DNA of 64,000 bases from Puccinellia tenuiflora (lineage: Eukaryota > Streptophyta > Magnoliopsida > Poales > Poaceae), in the NCBI GenBank assembly GCA_012064385.1, contig QRDG01000412.1, positions 904,853 through 968,852 on the forward strand, read 5' to 3'. The position numbers and the translations under genes were made by a program. Each line of letters opens with the position of its first letter. Position 1 is the stretch's first letter. Below are positions 10,909 to 22,822 of the stretch, piece by piece. The notes below the pieces were generated by a model. That model did no database searches and had not been told where the DNA came from. It saw only the letters and a list, made by a program, of their open reading frames with translations.

Positions 10909-13900
10909 TCATCCTGCAGGTCCCCGGTTCATGGGGCGGGAATCGGCAGCACCGTACTCCCTGGACGGCTCGAACTCCCCCGTGAACTCCTCAGAGGCGA
11001 AGGCCGTGCGCCGGAGCTGCTCGAGGGCGGCCTCCTGCTGCTGATTGTTGCTGAACACCTGGCTCTGCCCCACCTTGACCCCGTTGCTCAGGTCCGACAT
11101 GCTCCCCTCGTCCACGTCCACGTCCAGCGCCCTCATCACCTACAAAAAAGATTCAAGTTCAGGTTTGGGATAGATAGATGGAAGAAAGAAAGACTGACAG
11201 ATCGATACCTGCACCATGCGCGGCCGCTTGGGAGCGGAGTGGCGGACGCACGCGGCGGCGGCCTCCACCATCCTCACCATCTCGGCCTTGTTATATCTGC
11301 CCTGCAGCCGCGGATCGACCAGCTCGTCGTGCTCGCCCCTCTCGATGGCGTCGGCCAGCACCGGCCGAGCCTACACGAAGAGGAGAAGTCAGTCAGCTAA
11401 TTGTGTCAGTTGATTCTCAGGTGCTCAGTCGAAGAGGCCGGCCGGGGCTGGAGATGGTACGGTACCCATTCGACGAGGCTCTCCTCCCCGAGCGGCCGGT
11501 CCTGGTCGACGGGCTTCCGGCCGGTGATGAGCTCCAGCAGCACCACGCCGAAGGAGAAGACGTCCGACCGGTCCGTCAGCTTCCCGCTCGACGCGTACTC
11601 CGGGGCCAGGTACCCGAAGGTGCCCATGATGCGCGTCGACACGTGCGTGTGCGTGTCGTTGGAAAGTTTCGCCAGTCCGAAATCCGCAACCTGGATTGAT
11701 ATATACGCGCGTGAATAATCATCATCAATCTGGAATTATCATAGAAAAAGATACTGAATTCTTGTGCTGGTCTATTCATGCCTGTGCTTCAAACGAGTAA
11801 TCGAGCAGGATGTTGGCCGACTTGATGTCCCTGTGGATGATCCGCGGGTGACCTTGAAGAACACGAGAGACGTCGTCAGAAAACCACATGGCCATCATAG
11901 ACCAAAAAACTCAAGAAATCAACGTACAGTCCTCGTGCAGATACGCTAGCCCCTTGGCGGCGCCGATCGCGATCCTCAGCCTCGTCGGCCAATCCATCAC
12001 CGGCACGCCGCGACCTGCATGCACACGCCAAATCAATCATGGCGATCGACCAAAACTCCAACTGCGATCGAGTTGCAGCAATATCGAACTGCATGAGTAT
12101 ATACCGTGCAGATGGTGCTCGAGCGTGTCGTTGGGGACGAACTCGTAGATGAGCATGCGGTGGTGCTGCGCGACGCAGTAGCCGACGAGGGAGACGAGGT
12201 GGCGGTGGTGGACGCGGCTGATGATCTCCACCTCCGCCTGGAACTCCCGCTCCCCCTGCCCGCTGCCGGCCTTGAGCTGCTTCACGGCCACGCACTTGCC
12301 GTCGGCGAGCCACCCTTTGTAGACGCACCCGAACCCGCCCTCGCCGATCACGTTGTCGCGGGCGAAGTTGCTCGTGATGCTCGTCAGCTCCTCATAGCTG
12401 AAGGACGACTTGTTCGACCCCGGCGGCTGCTGCTGCTGCTCCAGGCTGCCCGTCCGGTAGTACCCTGCTCCCCTGAAGCTGTCGGTCGCGCCCGGCGGGC
12501 CGGGCGTCGCCAGAGGACCGTAGGAGAACCCGCCCGATGCTCCCGGCGGCGGCGGCCCGTAGAACACCCCTGACGGGTGGTTGGAGCCCACCAGTTGACC
12601 CGAGTGCATGTAATAGCTCCCATCTGCAAAAAAATGTCAAGCCATGGTGGTTTTTATCGAAGAATCTCCGGCTAGGTATTTCGATGTTTCAAAAAAATTA
12701 TAGGTGTGGAAAATGATTTGCTTTTCACATTTCTTAAATTCAGGATATAAACCACCAATGGGGTACGAGTCTACGACAAGATCTGCTTTGGGCATGGATA
12801 GTAATCATGTCCGTTATGCACAAATCCCAGTCAATCCCGGGAATTAGAGATTGCGTCGACAACATTTTTGCTTCTTTTTTTTTTGCACACACTAAGAATG
12901 TAAATTAAAAGATAATAGTTTTTTAAGCAGGATTAATATTTATGGAAAAACGTTAACACATGCTCACGGCGAGGATGTTGCGTACGTATGGGACAAATCT
13001 TTTGGAACTACGAGTACACAAAGGGTACGTAGTGATATTACCTGTGTGATAGACCAGACCATCCTTCTTCCTCCTCCTCCTGGTCACGACGAAGAAAATG
13101 GCGATCATGACAAACAACAAACCCGCGACGGCAGCGCCGGCAATGGCCGCGGCTAACTGGCCATTCACTGCCTGCGACGAGTGGAGCTGGGAAGACGAAG
13201 AAGATGTGCTCCCACCACCACCACCATTGGATGTGCTGCCCGAGGAACCAGGCTGCATGCCGCCAGCGTTCCCACTTTGTGCTGCCGGGAGGTGAGCAGA
13301 CATCACACCCACGGCACCAGGGGGTGCGATGGCGACAAGCCCCGGCGGTGCCCCGGGATGGCTGGACGACACGATCGGGATGAAGACCACCGAATTGTTC
13401 GCCGGAGGTGGCGGAGGAGAAGCAGAAACAGAAGGAGATGGCTGACCGCCACTAGGAGGTGGAGAACCTGACTGTCCATCGTTGCTGCTGCTGCTCCATC
13501 GCGGCGGCGACGGCGGTGGAGAAGAGCGAGACGAAGATGGAGGGCTCCGTGGGGAGGATGGAGACGGAGGGGGCTCTGCGTCTTCCGACTGTTCCGGAGG
13601 TGGTGACCGGGTTGGCGGCGGCGGCGGCGGCGGCGAGTCGGAATCGCCGTTGCCCCCGGAGGAGGATTCGTCGGACGGCGGTGCTGGCGGCGGCGAAGAG
13701 TCTGAATCCCCACCATCCCGAGAAGGTCCGGAGGGCGACGACGACGGCGACGGCGATGATCTCGACGGTGGAGGAGACCGCGAGCCTTTAGAATTGGAGG
13801 AAGATGAATCTTGCGAATCTGAGGAGGACCTTGAGCCTCCGGAGCCAGGAGATGGCGGGGATGGACTAGACGAACCATCATCTCCATCTAAAGAAGAGCC

Positions 13901-14002
13901 GGATGATCGTGATGAGCCTCTCGGCGGAGGAGCGTTGGAGCCATCGGACTGATCATCGTTTACATCATCTGATGAGCTCGGCGACTCGGCTTGGCTCGAC
14001 AT
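10909..14002 (-). CDS. Proline-rich extensin-like receptor kinase (PERK), 751 aa
   Basis: A plasma-membrane Ser/Thr kinase with an extensin-like wall-facing region. Exons, minus strand: 14002-13042, 12623-12105, 12014-11928, 11852-11782, 11690-11466, 11370-11209, 11139-10909. They total 2,256 nt and join without a stop. Residues 1-280 are Ser/Pro-rich (repeated SPPP, SSPSPP) with no clear signal peptide, as usual for PERKs. A membrane helix at about 283-306 (AAIAGAAVAGLLFVMIAIFF) is followed by the basic stop-transfer RRRRKK. The kinase domain has GEGGFG (about 414-419), the VAVK lysine (about 435), HRDIKSANILL (about 530), DFGLAK (about 550) and APE (about 577), so all catalytic residues are present. 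The C-tail ends in MNRGPAG. Length fits the family (about 650-760). Intron 4 starts with GC (11781-11780) instead of GT and ends in AG; the other introns are GT-AG. Confidence 0.95.
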
Positions 14003-14518
14003 CCTTCCTTCTCTACCAGATCGACGTGATCCCTAGTTTGGTGACCAGAATTTCTTCGGGATGCTGCTGCCTTCCTTGAAAAAAACATCAAACTCCTTCT
14101 CCGGGTCACGTCCCTTGTTACTTCTGCGCCTTGGGATGAAATATAATCCCCAAACTTGCTTCTCCCCATTAATTTTCTGTTAGAACGACAGCTCGTCGCC
14201 AACCATCTTCCACCAGCAGATAGCTTGAACGATCTCAATATGTTACGGGTTCACCTGGTACCCAAGGAATTTGGGATCTTGGTGCCGGAGGCATGGAAGA
14301 AAGACAACAGAAAAAACAAATCTGGTCACGAGGCGCGAAAAAAGGGAGAAGACTAGTGAATTGTGATCGCCTAAGAATAGAGAGCCAGGAGGAGAAATCA
14401 GGGCGACAACAAGACCCAACCTAACAAAAGATTCTAGTGCTATATTTGGGCATTGCAATTCTAGGCCCCATATGAAATAAAATGCAAATGCTATTGCAAG
14501 AAAGTCGGAGGCGTATAA
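14003..14518. other. PERK upstream region
   Basis: Sequence upstream of the PERK start that should hold its 5' leader and promoter. No clear TATA box or coding frame could be assigned. Confidence 0.4.
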
Positions 14519-15256
14519 GGGCACGTACAGTGCGGGGCGCTTACGCTCGTACGACTATTTCCTCATCTACAGAATCCAAAAAGGGTAACAAAAAAGATGA
14601 ACTTGAACTCAATCCATAAGTAAAATTACAGCTTGGCCACCCGTCATTGCTTTCATCGCTGTCCGGTCGTTCCTCTGAGAAACACCTAGTCCAAGGAATC
14701 AACATGTTCATCGCATACACCCAACCCAAGGGAGCAGTAGTAGTTGAGAATAATACCTCAATCTTGAAGTCCCTGCCAGAGAACCAAGAGGGGTCGCTGC
14801 TGCTTTGGTGGGCTTGATCACAGGAGCTGCGCAGACTCCTCCAGGTATCCACGGTGGCGCTTAGGAGGCGGAGATTCACACCGGCTGTCTGCTCCATGAA
14901 TCGAAAGGTGGTGTAGTGGAAGTCACGGCCTCGCCACCGGCCGGATGAAATGACGGCCTGATCGACGAATTCGAGCAGCGGGGAGGGAGGAGGCTGGTCA
15001 CGCGGCGGCCGACGTTGACAGGGGCAATGAGACAAAGACGAATTTTTTGGTATGGCTGTTGGTGTCGTAAGCGGCCGCAAGAAGCATCTCGCGATGGAGA
15101 GTAAAGACGCTAGCCTACCTTTTTTTTAATTCCGTTAACGGCTGAATTATAGCGCTCAGCGTTGCTGCCTGCGGCGCTTAGCTATTAATTCGATGTTTTA
15201 CGCTTTATTTTCATTCGCTTAAGCGCCTGACTAAGCGTCTTGCAATGTACATGCCC
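14519..15256. mobile_element. Non-autonomous PIF/Harbinger-like element upstream of PERK
   Basis: 738 bp between inverted termini starting GGGCACGTACAGTGC on the left and, on the opposite strand at the right, GGGCATGTACATTGC, both followed by CGCTTA motifs. It is flanked by TAA on both sides (14516-14518 and 15257-15259), matching the TWA target preference of PIF/Harbinger. The minus strand holds a 179-codon frame (15080-14541) with no transposase motif; it may be captured host DNA or chance. Confidence 0.75.
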
Positions 15257-15259
15257 TAA

Positions 15260-16825
15260 TGTGCCAAAGGATAGATGTGTTGAACTTTGTGCTTGTTATT
15301 ATTGCTATTTTTGGTATGAGATGCTAACATCGACAAACTCGTGCGGTAAAATTAAGTCGTGTGCAAATACCACTACATCAATTTTCACTAAAGTTGTTCA
15401 CACACAATATCAATGACATAAAAGTTAAATTATAGCTATCAAATTGAGCTTAACCATAAATATTGAACCTCGATCATATATCGCGAAGGGAAAAAATACA
15501 AAAAATCACAATTCATGTTTAAGATAAAAAAACACTTGGATTCGAAAAATTGTAGAAATACGAACACTGTCACAAAAATAGTCATCATCCAATAAACGTT
15601 GGTAATGTAGTTTTGACTAATGAAATACGCCTATCAGCGATGACTTGGCATCCCATGGGGACATATGATGACCTAGATATGGGACCCACACGCCAGCTCT
15701 TCTTCCTCTTCTTCGACAAAGGCTCTCCCCATAAGGTATGTGTCCCACAGAGAAGTCCAAGAAATTGTCGGCGCCTAAAGGCATCTCTAGTCGATCCATT
15801 ATATTCGGTTTTCTCCTCTCAACCGTACCTATAGTATTTAGAGGAGCAAAAAATTTACTCCACAGGTTGGCCGACTCTCAAATATACTTGACCTCGGCCG
15901 CCTTGGTAATAATTTGGAACTCAATGTTTGCTTTATTGTTATATGTAGAAAGGTTGCGTATTTTGGTATTAAAAAGAATAGTACATTGATCTACGGAGTA
16001 TCGATCAACCGAAATATACTAGATATCGGTGTACTAGTTGCTACGCATGAGAATACGGCGGGTTCCAAGATTGAGGAGGAAGAGAAGGCGAGATTCAAGC
16101 TAGAGAAGTCAATGGAGAAGAGCAACAATATAGCCAATCAATATACAGATGGAGAAAGTATTGATCAGACCCGCAGAGCATTAAAAAAGTTGTGTTCCTA
16201 TTGAAGTGTGTAATTGTTCTCGTCTTTTTCTTTGGATGAATTATGTTAGCAGAGAATTGGTGAAATATGTGGCCAAAGATATTGATTAATAAATTATTGA
16301 GTAGCGAATTTTAACTCCATAGCCCATAAATAAATAAATTTGTATTAATTTTTTTAAGGAGTTAAGTTTTAAGGGTTCGGATAGAAACGACTTTTTTTAG
16401 AAGACCAAATATACTCTTCTAGAGGATAAGGAGGCATATAAAGGACTAAATGTTAAGGGATTGACTAGAGATGTCCTGACAGCCGCAACTTCGTCCTAGA
16501 CAAAATATGATTAGTGGAAGGTACCCCTCCAGCGACACAGCTTGTTTTCACTGCCACCACCGCTCCAATAAGGCAAAATAGAAAGTTCACGTCGATTCGC
16601 TTGCATGGAAGCATCACACACACATGAAGCTCAACACCGTGGTAGATTTTGGCTATCTTCAACCGTACCGACGATTCACCCTGGCCCACGAATGAGGACA
16701 AGGCCTCTGCGAGCCGTTGGTTTCCTCACGTGCGGGCCTCACCGTGCCTCCAGATCTGCGTGTGTTGCCTCCACGGCTTTGCCACTATCCACTATCGGAG
16801 CACTAGCGCCACTACTCGCTCTATC
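15260..16825. other. Intergenic, nothing recognised
   Basis: AT-rich sequence with short unsupported frames. The left target duplication (ATC, 16823-16825) of the next element closes it. Confidence 0.4.
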
Positions 16826-17401
16826 CACTACTGCAGAAAGCCTTATAAACGCCAGGTGATTAGTGACGGGCAAAACTTTACCCGTCACTAATAAGTAGTA
16901 CCAGCGACATGCAAAAATACGCCTGTCACTAGTACAAAATACTAGTGACAGGCTCGTTAAACTGGCTGTCACAAGTATTTTTTGTGAAGACTGACTGAAG
17001 CAAAAATATATTCAGTGACGGACATCTACAAATGCCTGTCACGGGTAACCATACGATCAACGACGGGTAATAAAAGTGAACTGTCACCAGTTTTTTTTAC
17101 TTAGCGCGAAATCTGAGCGCGAAAAACTGTGCTTAGCGCGCCACTTCCCCCCCCCCCCCCCCCCCCAAAAAATATTTCAACAGCACCCGCGCGAGCCTTA
17201 TCCCTTGACCACGTACCTCAAAAAACAAATAGGAAAATGCGTAACTCCTGCCTCTCCCTCCGCCGCTTTGCTAGGTTTTGCTCCACCGCCTTCTCCCAAG
17301 CCGATGACTGTGCATAATCTCCGGCAAGGCTACTGCCCGTAGATCTCCAGATCGGCATTCTGCCTCTCCAACTCTACGCCCCAAAGCTCCCAGCCGCCCC
17401 G

Positions 17402-17971
17402 GTGCTCATGCTCGTCTCTTCCGCCCCCACCACGCCTCTCCACCTCACAACCATCGACCCCCTGCGCCGCTCCCTCCACGCCTCCCCCTCCACCGCCACC
17501 TGGGGCGGCGCCGCGTGGGAGAATAAGGTGCGGATCTCCACGCGCGTCAGGCGGATCGGCGGCCGCGGCCTCTCCGTCCTCGTCACGGGTGCCGCGGGCT
17601 TCGTCGGCTGCCACGCCGCCGCCGCGCTGCGCCGCTGCAGCGACGACATCCTCGGCCTTGACAAATTCAACGACTACTACGACCCTGCCCTCAAGCCATT
17701 GCTCACGTGTTCCGTTCCGGGATCTACGTCGTTGACGGCGACATCACCGACGCAGAGCTCCTCGCTAAGATCTTCGACGTCGTGCCCTTCACCTCGCGGC
17801 GCAGGCAGGCGTGCAGCAGCACTTGTTGACCCCATGTCCCACGTGCACGCAAATGTCGCTGGCCTCGTTGCGCTGCTCGAGGTGGCGCGCCCGGCCGACC
17901 CTCAGCCGGCAATCGTCTGGGCATCCTCGTCTTCAGTGTACGGACTCACTCCCATGTGCCTTAATTTATAA
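17402..17971 (+). pseudogene. Captured 5' fragment of UDP-glucuronate 4-epimerase (GAE)
   Basis: GAEs are Golgi short-chain dehydrogenase-type epimerases that make UDP-galacturonate for pectin. The frame contains WENKVR, then the Rossmann segment SVLVTGAAGFVGCH with its GxxGxxG-type motif, followed by LGLDKFNDYYDPALK, as in the GAE N-terminal half. Past about 17700 the reading frame changes (YVVDGDITDAELLAKIFDVV appears in another frame). It changes again before NVAGLVALLE, DPQPAIVWASSSSVYGL and a stop. The catalytic YxxxK region and the C-terminal half are absent. It is therefore a broken fragment inside the CACTA element, not a working gene. Confidence 0.88.
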
Positions 17972-18569
17972 CTGACGGTGTGTATCAGACTTCTACTCAG
18001 GTGTTTAATTCATCTAATTTTGAGAGGCTCATTTTACTCAGTGCCTTCTTCAAGTGAAATGAAACAATCATCAAGTAGTTAGTGTTGAAAAACTGTATTC
18101 TGTTTGCTTCCCCATAGTTGAGCATCACACCCTAGTTCCATTAGTTGGTTCTTAGGGTGACACTGCTAGGACGATAGATTCTTTTAGTGGCATTTTGTAC
18201 CACGAGAGAGAAGGAAGTATATCATGACTCTGTTTCTTTTGTTCAATGGAAGCAGTTCTGATCAACATTCACTCTCTCTTAACCCTAGATCTTACTGAAA
18301 TTCACGCTAGTCTTCTGTGTTGTGGGGCATATTCCTAGCACCTGTGATATAAAATACGTCTTTGCCTTGTGACTTTTAAATTTAGTGTTCCTTAGTAGAC
18401 ACGGCAGATGTGTGTGATGAAGTAAAATTTCAGGTTTTTTGCAATTATGGCCCAAGGTAATTTAATTAGATACTTGGCGTGGTCGATATTACCATGATAT
18501 ATATCTTTTTGGTTCGTTGTGAGTTTGTGACTTCTGTTTTGAGTTTTGAAGGTTTTGAATTTTGAAGAC

Positions 18570-18700
18570 TTTGCGAGAACCTCTCCGGCAAGCCGCGGCG
18601 TCCTCCGCGGAGGGTCGTGGACGAGTTGCGGCGGCGCTTGGTTTCCCTGGTGCCAGCTGGAAGGAGCGACCGTGCTACTTCAGATCAGGAGTTTGACTAG
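18570..18700. other. GC-rich island in the Pack-CACTA, possible third capture
   Basis: About 130 bp of GC-rich sequence within AT-rich element DNA. One plus-strand frame reads KPRRPPRRVVDELRRRLVSL, which looks protein-like, but no family is recognised. Confidence 0.3.
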
Positions 18701-20831
18701 TGAGTTTTAATTTTTTGCCCGCTTTTTTGTCCTCTTTGGTCAGTTTAGAGGAAAATGGTGCGTAGTATGAGAGGAGTGGATTTCTATCTTGGATTTACTC
18801 AACTTTGGGTTCCAAATATCAGCTCGGAGTATATTTTTTAATCATGCCTGAAAAATCCTATTTTATAATTCTTCACACCATTTATACTTACTGTAATTCT
18901 CACCACAGATGTCTTATATAGCTTGACGTACTGGTGAGGGCAAGTGTGCTTCATCAGCCAAAGCTACTTACATATTACATGTCTTTCAAGAGGTAAGAAA
19001 CATACATTGTGTTGTACCAGCAATAGTGTGTCCACTTTATGGTGCGCCTACTGTTAATATTCTAAATCTTATATATTCTAGATCTTTCAGATTGGTATGG
19101 AGTCACTAAGAGGCCGGGTTAAGGGAAAAACTAAGGACGAAATTGAGGAGTCTCTTTTTTTGGATCCATATTAGATTAGACGTGATATATGTGCTAGGTA
19201 TAATGGATAGTTAAAATAGATAGCAAGATTTTCATCAGACCAGGATTTAAAGTTGATCTCTTATCTAGCTTTTACTTCATTCCGATGTACAGACATTCAG
19301 GATGTACAGACACTCTGTAGTGTAGAATGAACCTTGGAGTCAATCTCGAAATACTAAATCTCCAGAATTAAATATGCAAATAAGAAACCATGGATAAACT
19401 ATATTCTAACCAACAAATACATTTATTCATACACAATCTGAACGGTCATCAATGGGCAGGAGCAGACTGCAACATCTCGAGGTATATGAGAATTTCCTCG
19501 TGGATTATCATATTGTAACAATATTCGTGATCAAACTACACCTGTTCAGTCTTTGCACAGGGTATCGTTTCAACTCATGCATACCACTTGATTTCTAGTT
19601 TTTGATTGAATATTTTGTTTCATGTTCTCAGGTGCTAATTGCTTAAAATCTTGGCTTGCATACAATCAGCATATCAACTTTTTGCCAACTGATGACTTTC
19701 CAAGCTCAATACTGCTGCACTACATGGTTCAGAAATTTAGTTCCACTTGCACAATTAATGCCGTTGTAGTACAAGGTACACTGCAACTTCTTTTGTGCAT
19801 TTGATTCTACTTTTAGATGTATGTTTGCATGCGAAAGGACAACAATTGTTCTATCATCCACTCTCGGTTAGCTAAATGTATCATAGTGCATGTATATCAG
19901 GCACTTGTGCTAGTGCAAGACAACATAGAAATTGCCTTTGACTGAATCTGACTAGGACATGCCAATACAACACTGAAGCATAACCTATCCTACACTTGAC
20001 AACGAGCCAGCGGAACAAAAAAATGCAAAGCAATAAGGATTATCAATCAACCATATCATGTCTGAAACACCCTTCTTTATATAGAACCAACCTAGAAATA
20101 CCTAAATCAATGTGTGAATAATAACAGCCATAGCCTGATATCCGTGAACCATATTTTTCTTGCAACTTTTAGTGATTCAGATCCTAAACACTACTACATT
20201 CACTATCTCCTGCTATGAATATCACATTTAGCACTGTACTTTTACTACTACTCTGGCAGTTTGTTCGCGGTGTGTTGCTTTGTTCCAGTATCATTTGGTC
20301 AAATCATGCTGGATCACTGTGTGGAAAGGGAATGTCACATTGTTCCTGTAGTTCGAAGTTACCACTTCGGGAACAGTTTTATTGAGATGATGAATGAATT
20401 GAGTAATTGCAGGCAGAACTTAAGTACGAAACTTGCATGATATGGATGTTTGTTACAATTATGTTTCACTGTATATGTAGCTTCCATCATTTGCTAAAAT
20501 TATATGCCTAGAAACAAATGTGTGCCTTCATTTCCCCAGCTTAGCATGATACCTTGGACAGTACTGGTTCTTTCCTTTCTATTGTGTGCTTTCCGTGAGA
20601 TACATTTCTAACCAGCCATGGGCTATATGCTTTGTTATACAGCTAATAATGATATTGTTATGTTTTATATGCAAACTGGTGGTTGAGTCAAATTTTATTA
20701 TGTTAAGGCACAAATCTTACTTATTACTTGATCATATCCATGTTCAGCCTTTGTATGTAGTAGCTCATTTGCTGTTGTAGCCACTTGTCGAGGATTGTTT
20801 TTAATATCTTATGTTTCTGATGCATGTGCAG

Positions 20832-21013
20832 ACTAAGCGCACCAAGGCTGGAATCGTTGGCAAATATGGTAAGTTCGTTGACGCTGTCCAGATTCTTATT
20901 AGACATCTTTTGAATGTATGCTAATTGATGTGATCATGTGTCTTGTCAATGCTATGTAGGTACCAGGTATGGTGCCAGTTTGCGTAAGCAGATCAAGAAG
21001 ATGGAGGTCTCAC
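20832..21013 (+). pseudogene. Captured fragment of ribosomal protein eL43 (RPL37A) with an intron
   Basis: eL43 is a small zinc-binding protein of the 60S ribosomal subunit. Exon-like piece 20832-20868 encodes TKRTKAGIVGKYG up to a GT donor. After about 90 bp ending in TAG, piece 20960-21013 encodes TRYGASLRKQIKKMEVS. This is the N-terminal quarter of the family. One Lys codon is missing from the usual TKRTKKAG, and the cysteine (zinc-finger) part is absent. The retained intron shows that the capture came from genomic DNA, not from mRNA. Confidence 0.88.
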
Positions 21014-21651
21014 TCATCCTGGCTCCTTATAAAAGTAAATTGTCTAAACGTCAGGGGCTACATGCGAGCTAACTGATTACTAGATCCTGAGGACTATGAT
21101 GTAGACGCCTGGAATATCTTTAGATTTGCTATGTGTTTCGGATTTTTCTATGTCGGACGGTGGTATGTTGTAATTCGAATCACGCAATTTGCAAGTTCTC
21201 ATGTCATTGTATTATTTCTACAAATATTATGTCATATTGGGTTATGTGAATGTATCATTGGTACAATATCTTTTTGTGTTGTCTGAAATATTCGTGGAAA
21301 ATGCATTTAACTTTTTATGAGCAAATTCAAGATCTAATACATGGATTTAATTTTTTTTATTATAGAAATTCAAACCAGTGACTGGCAGAATAAACGACCT
21401 GTCACTACAAAACCTAGGGCTGCGGCCTTCTATCCCAACTAGTGACATGTATTTCTTTTGCCTGTCACTAGTTTACACATGCTAGTGACAGGCACGTGCA
21501 AATGCCTGTCACTGGTGCACATACTAGTGACAGGCATTTGTCTGTCACTAGTAACCTCATACCAGTGACTAGTCATCAGTGACAGGCGCTGTGCCAGTCA
21601 CTAATGGACCTTTTTAGCCTGTCACTGATAGCCTATTCTGCAGTAGTGATC

Positions 21652-22226
21652 CGAAATCACTTTCCTTCGACCGCACCAGCCATCGCACGGTTTGCGCAGC
21701 GAGCGAGGGTGGGTCCCACCACGTACTCTTCTTTCTCCATTCTTTCATCCTCACGATTCCCCAACCGAACAAAACAGCGCCGATAACGCCGCTACGACCG
21801 ACAGGGAGCCGTGGTGGAGAAGACGCCGTCGAGACCGGAGCGAGGCAGAGCCGAGCAATGGACTTAACGTGGGGGGTGCGGGATGGGTGCCGGAGATGGA
21901 GAAGAAGGGGGGTAGAGCCGTAGAGGGATGGCCGGGGGCGTTGGCGGACCGTCGGAGGTGGTGATTCGAAGAGGACGGGGCGGCGAGGCGGCCGCGGGTG
22001 GCGGAGGCAGACGGTTAGGCCATCGGCGGCAGGGGGGGCGCGCTCCTCTTCCTCTTCCCGCCGTCCTTGTCGCGTAGCTGTCGGAATGCCTCCGCGCGTG
22101 ATCGGGAACCGCGCAAGCCCCGCTCTACTTCCATCCGCCCTCCATCAACGCGTCCGCGATCGCCTCCGCCGCCCCCATCCTCCTCCTAACGCCGTTGCTG
22201 TTGCCGCAAGTTCATCTACAACCTTT
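21652..22226. other. GC-rich spacer between two CACTA elements
   Basis: GC-rich sequence with short open frames on the plus strand (21692-21964, 22086-22328) and no recognised domain. It may be the leader of a gene displaced by the insertions, but nothing supports a specific call. Confidence 0.35.
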
Positions 22227-22235
22227 CACTCCCAG

Positions 22236-22412
22236 AGGGCCTTTAGCCCCGGTTGCGCAACCGGGACTGCGCAATCGGGACTAAAGGCCCACACCTTTAG
22301 TCCCGGTTGTGTTACGAACCAGGACTAAAGGGTCTCCACGTGGCCGCTGTCGAGCGCCCGGGGTCGGAGACCCTTTAGTCCCGGTTGGTAACACCAACCG
22401 GGACTAAAGGTC
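22236..22412. repeat. CACTA subterminal repeat array (left end)
   Basis: Several direct and inverted copies of CCTTTAGTCCCGGTTG and CAACCGGGACTAAAGG, one degenerate (GCCCCGGTTGCG). These are the expected binding sites of the CACTA-encoded DNA-binding protein. Confidence 0.8.
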
Positions 22413-22798
22413 TGCACGCTGGGTTTTAGGGTTTAGGGGTTCTTTTACTGTTTTTTTTTTCAATTTTTTTTCATTTATTGTTTTACTTTTTATTTTATGT
22501 TTTGCATTCAATTTGACGGTACTACATATATATAACAAAGAAGGAACCATTACACAACATTGTCATAAATATAAGATCAAAGTGTGACCTATTTCTTCGT
22601 CCTTGCAGTCGAACCTATTACATATATAGTACCATATATATACAATATCTTTTACAATCTTGTAGGGATGAAATTCTCCGTCTTTAGATATGACATGTTC
22701 TAGTAAGAATGCCGCCAACTCCTCTTGAATTGCTCGCACGCGTTCCTTTGGTAGGTGCCCGTCCCGCATCCGTTCGATCTAATTTAAAGAAGGGGGTC

Positions 22799-22822
22799 AT
22801 ATATATATATATATATATATAT
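22799..22822. repeat. (AT)n microsatellite
   Basis: A run of about eleven AT dinucleotides inside an apparent intron of the Ulp1-type pseudogene. Confidence 0.9.

Larger units (their letters stand above)
16826..21648. mobile_element. Pack-CACTA: non-autonomous CACTA element with captured gene pieces
   Basis: A 4,823-bp element with inverted termini CACTACTGCAGAA at the left and TTCTGCAGTAGTG at the right, flanked by a 3-bp duplication ATC (16823-16825 and 21649-21651). Both ends carry subterminal arrays of TAGTGACAGGC and its complement (16850-17090 and 21370-21630), expected binding sites for a CACTA transposition protein. No transposase is inside. It contains host gene fragments of a UDP-glucuronate 4-epimerase and ribosomal protein eL43. 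GC-rich DNA at 18570-18700 may be a third capture, not identified. A run of about 18 C lies at 17149-17166. Confidence 0.92.

Noticed and set aside
13459..13952. Long plus-strand frames opposite the PERK ectodomain
   Set aside because: Shadows of the Ser/Pro-rich PERK exon; low-complexity GGGDG/EED composition comes from the complementary codons.
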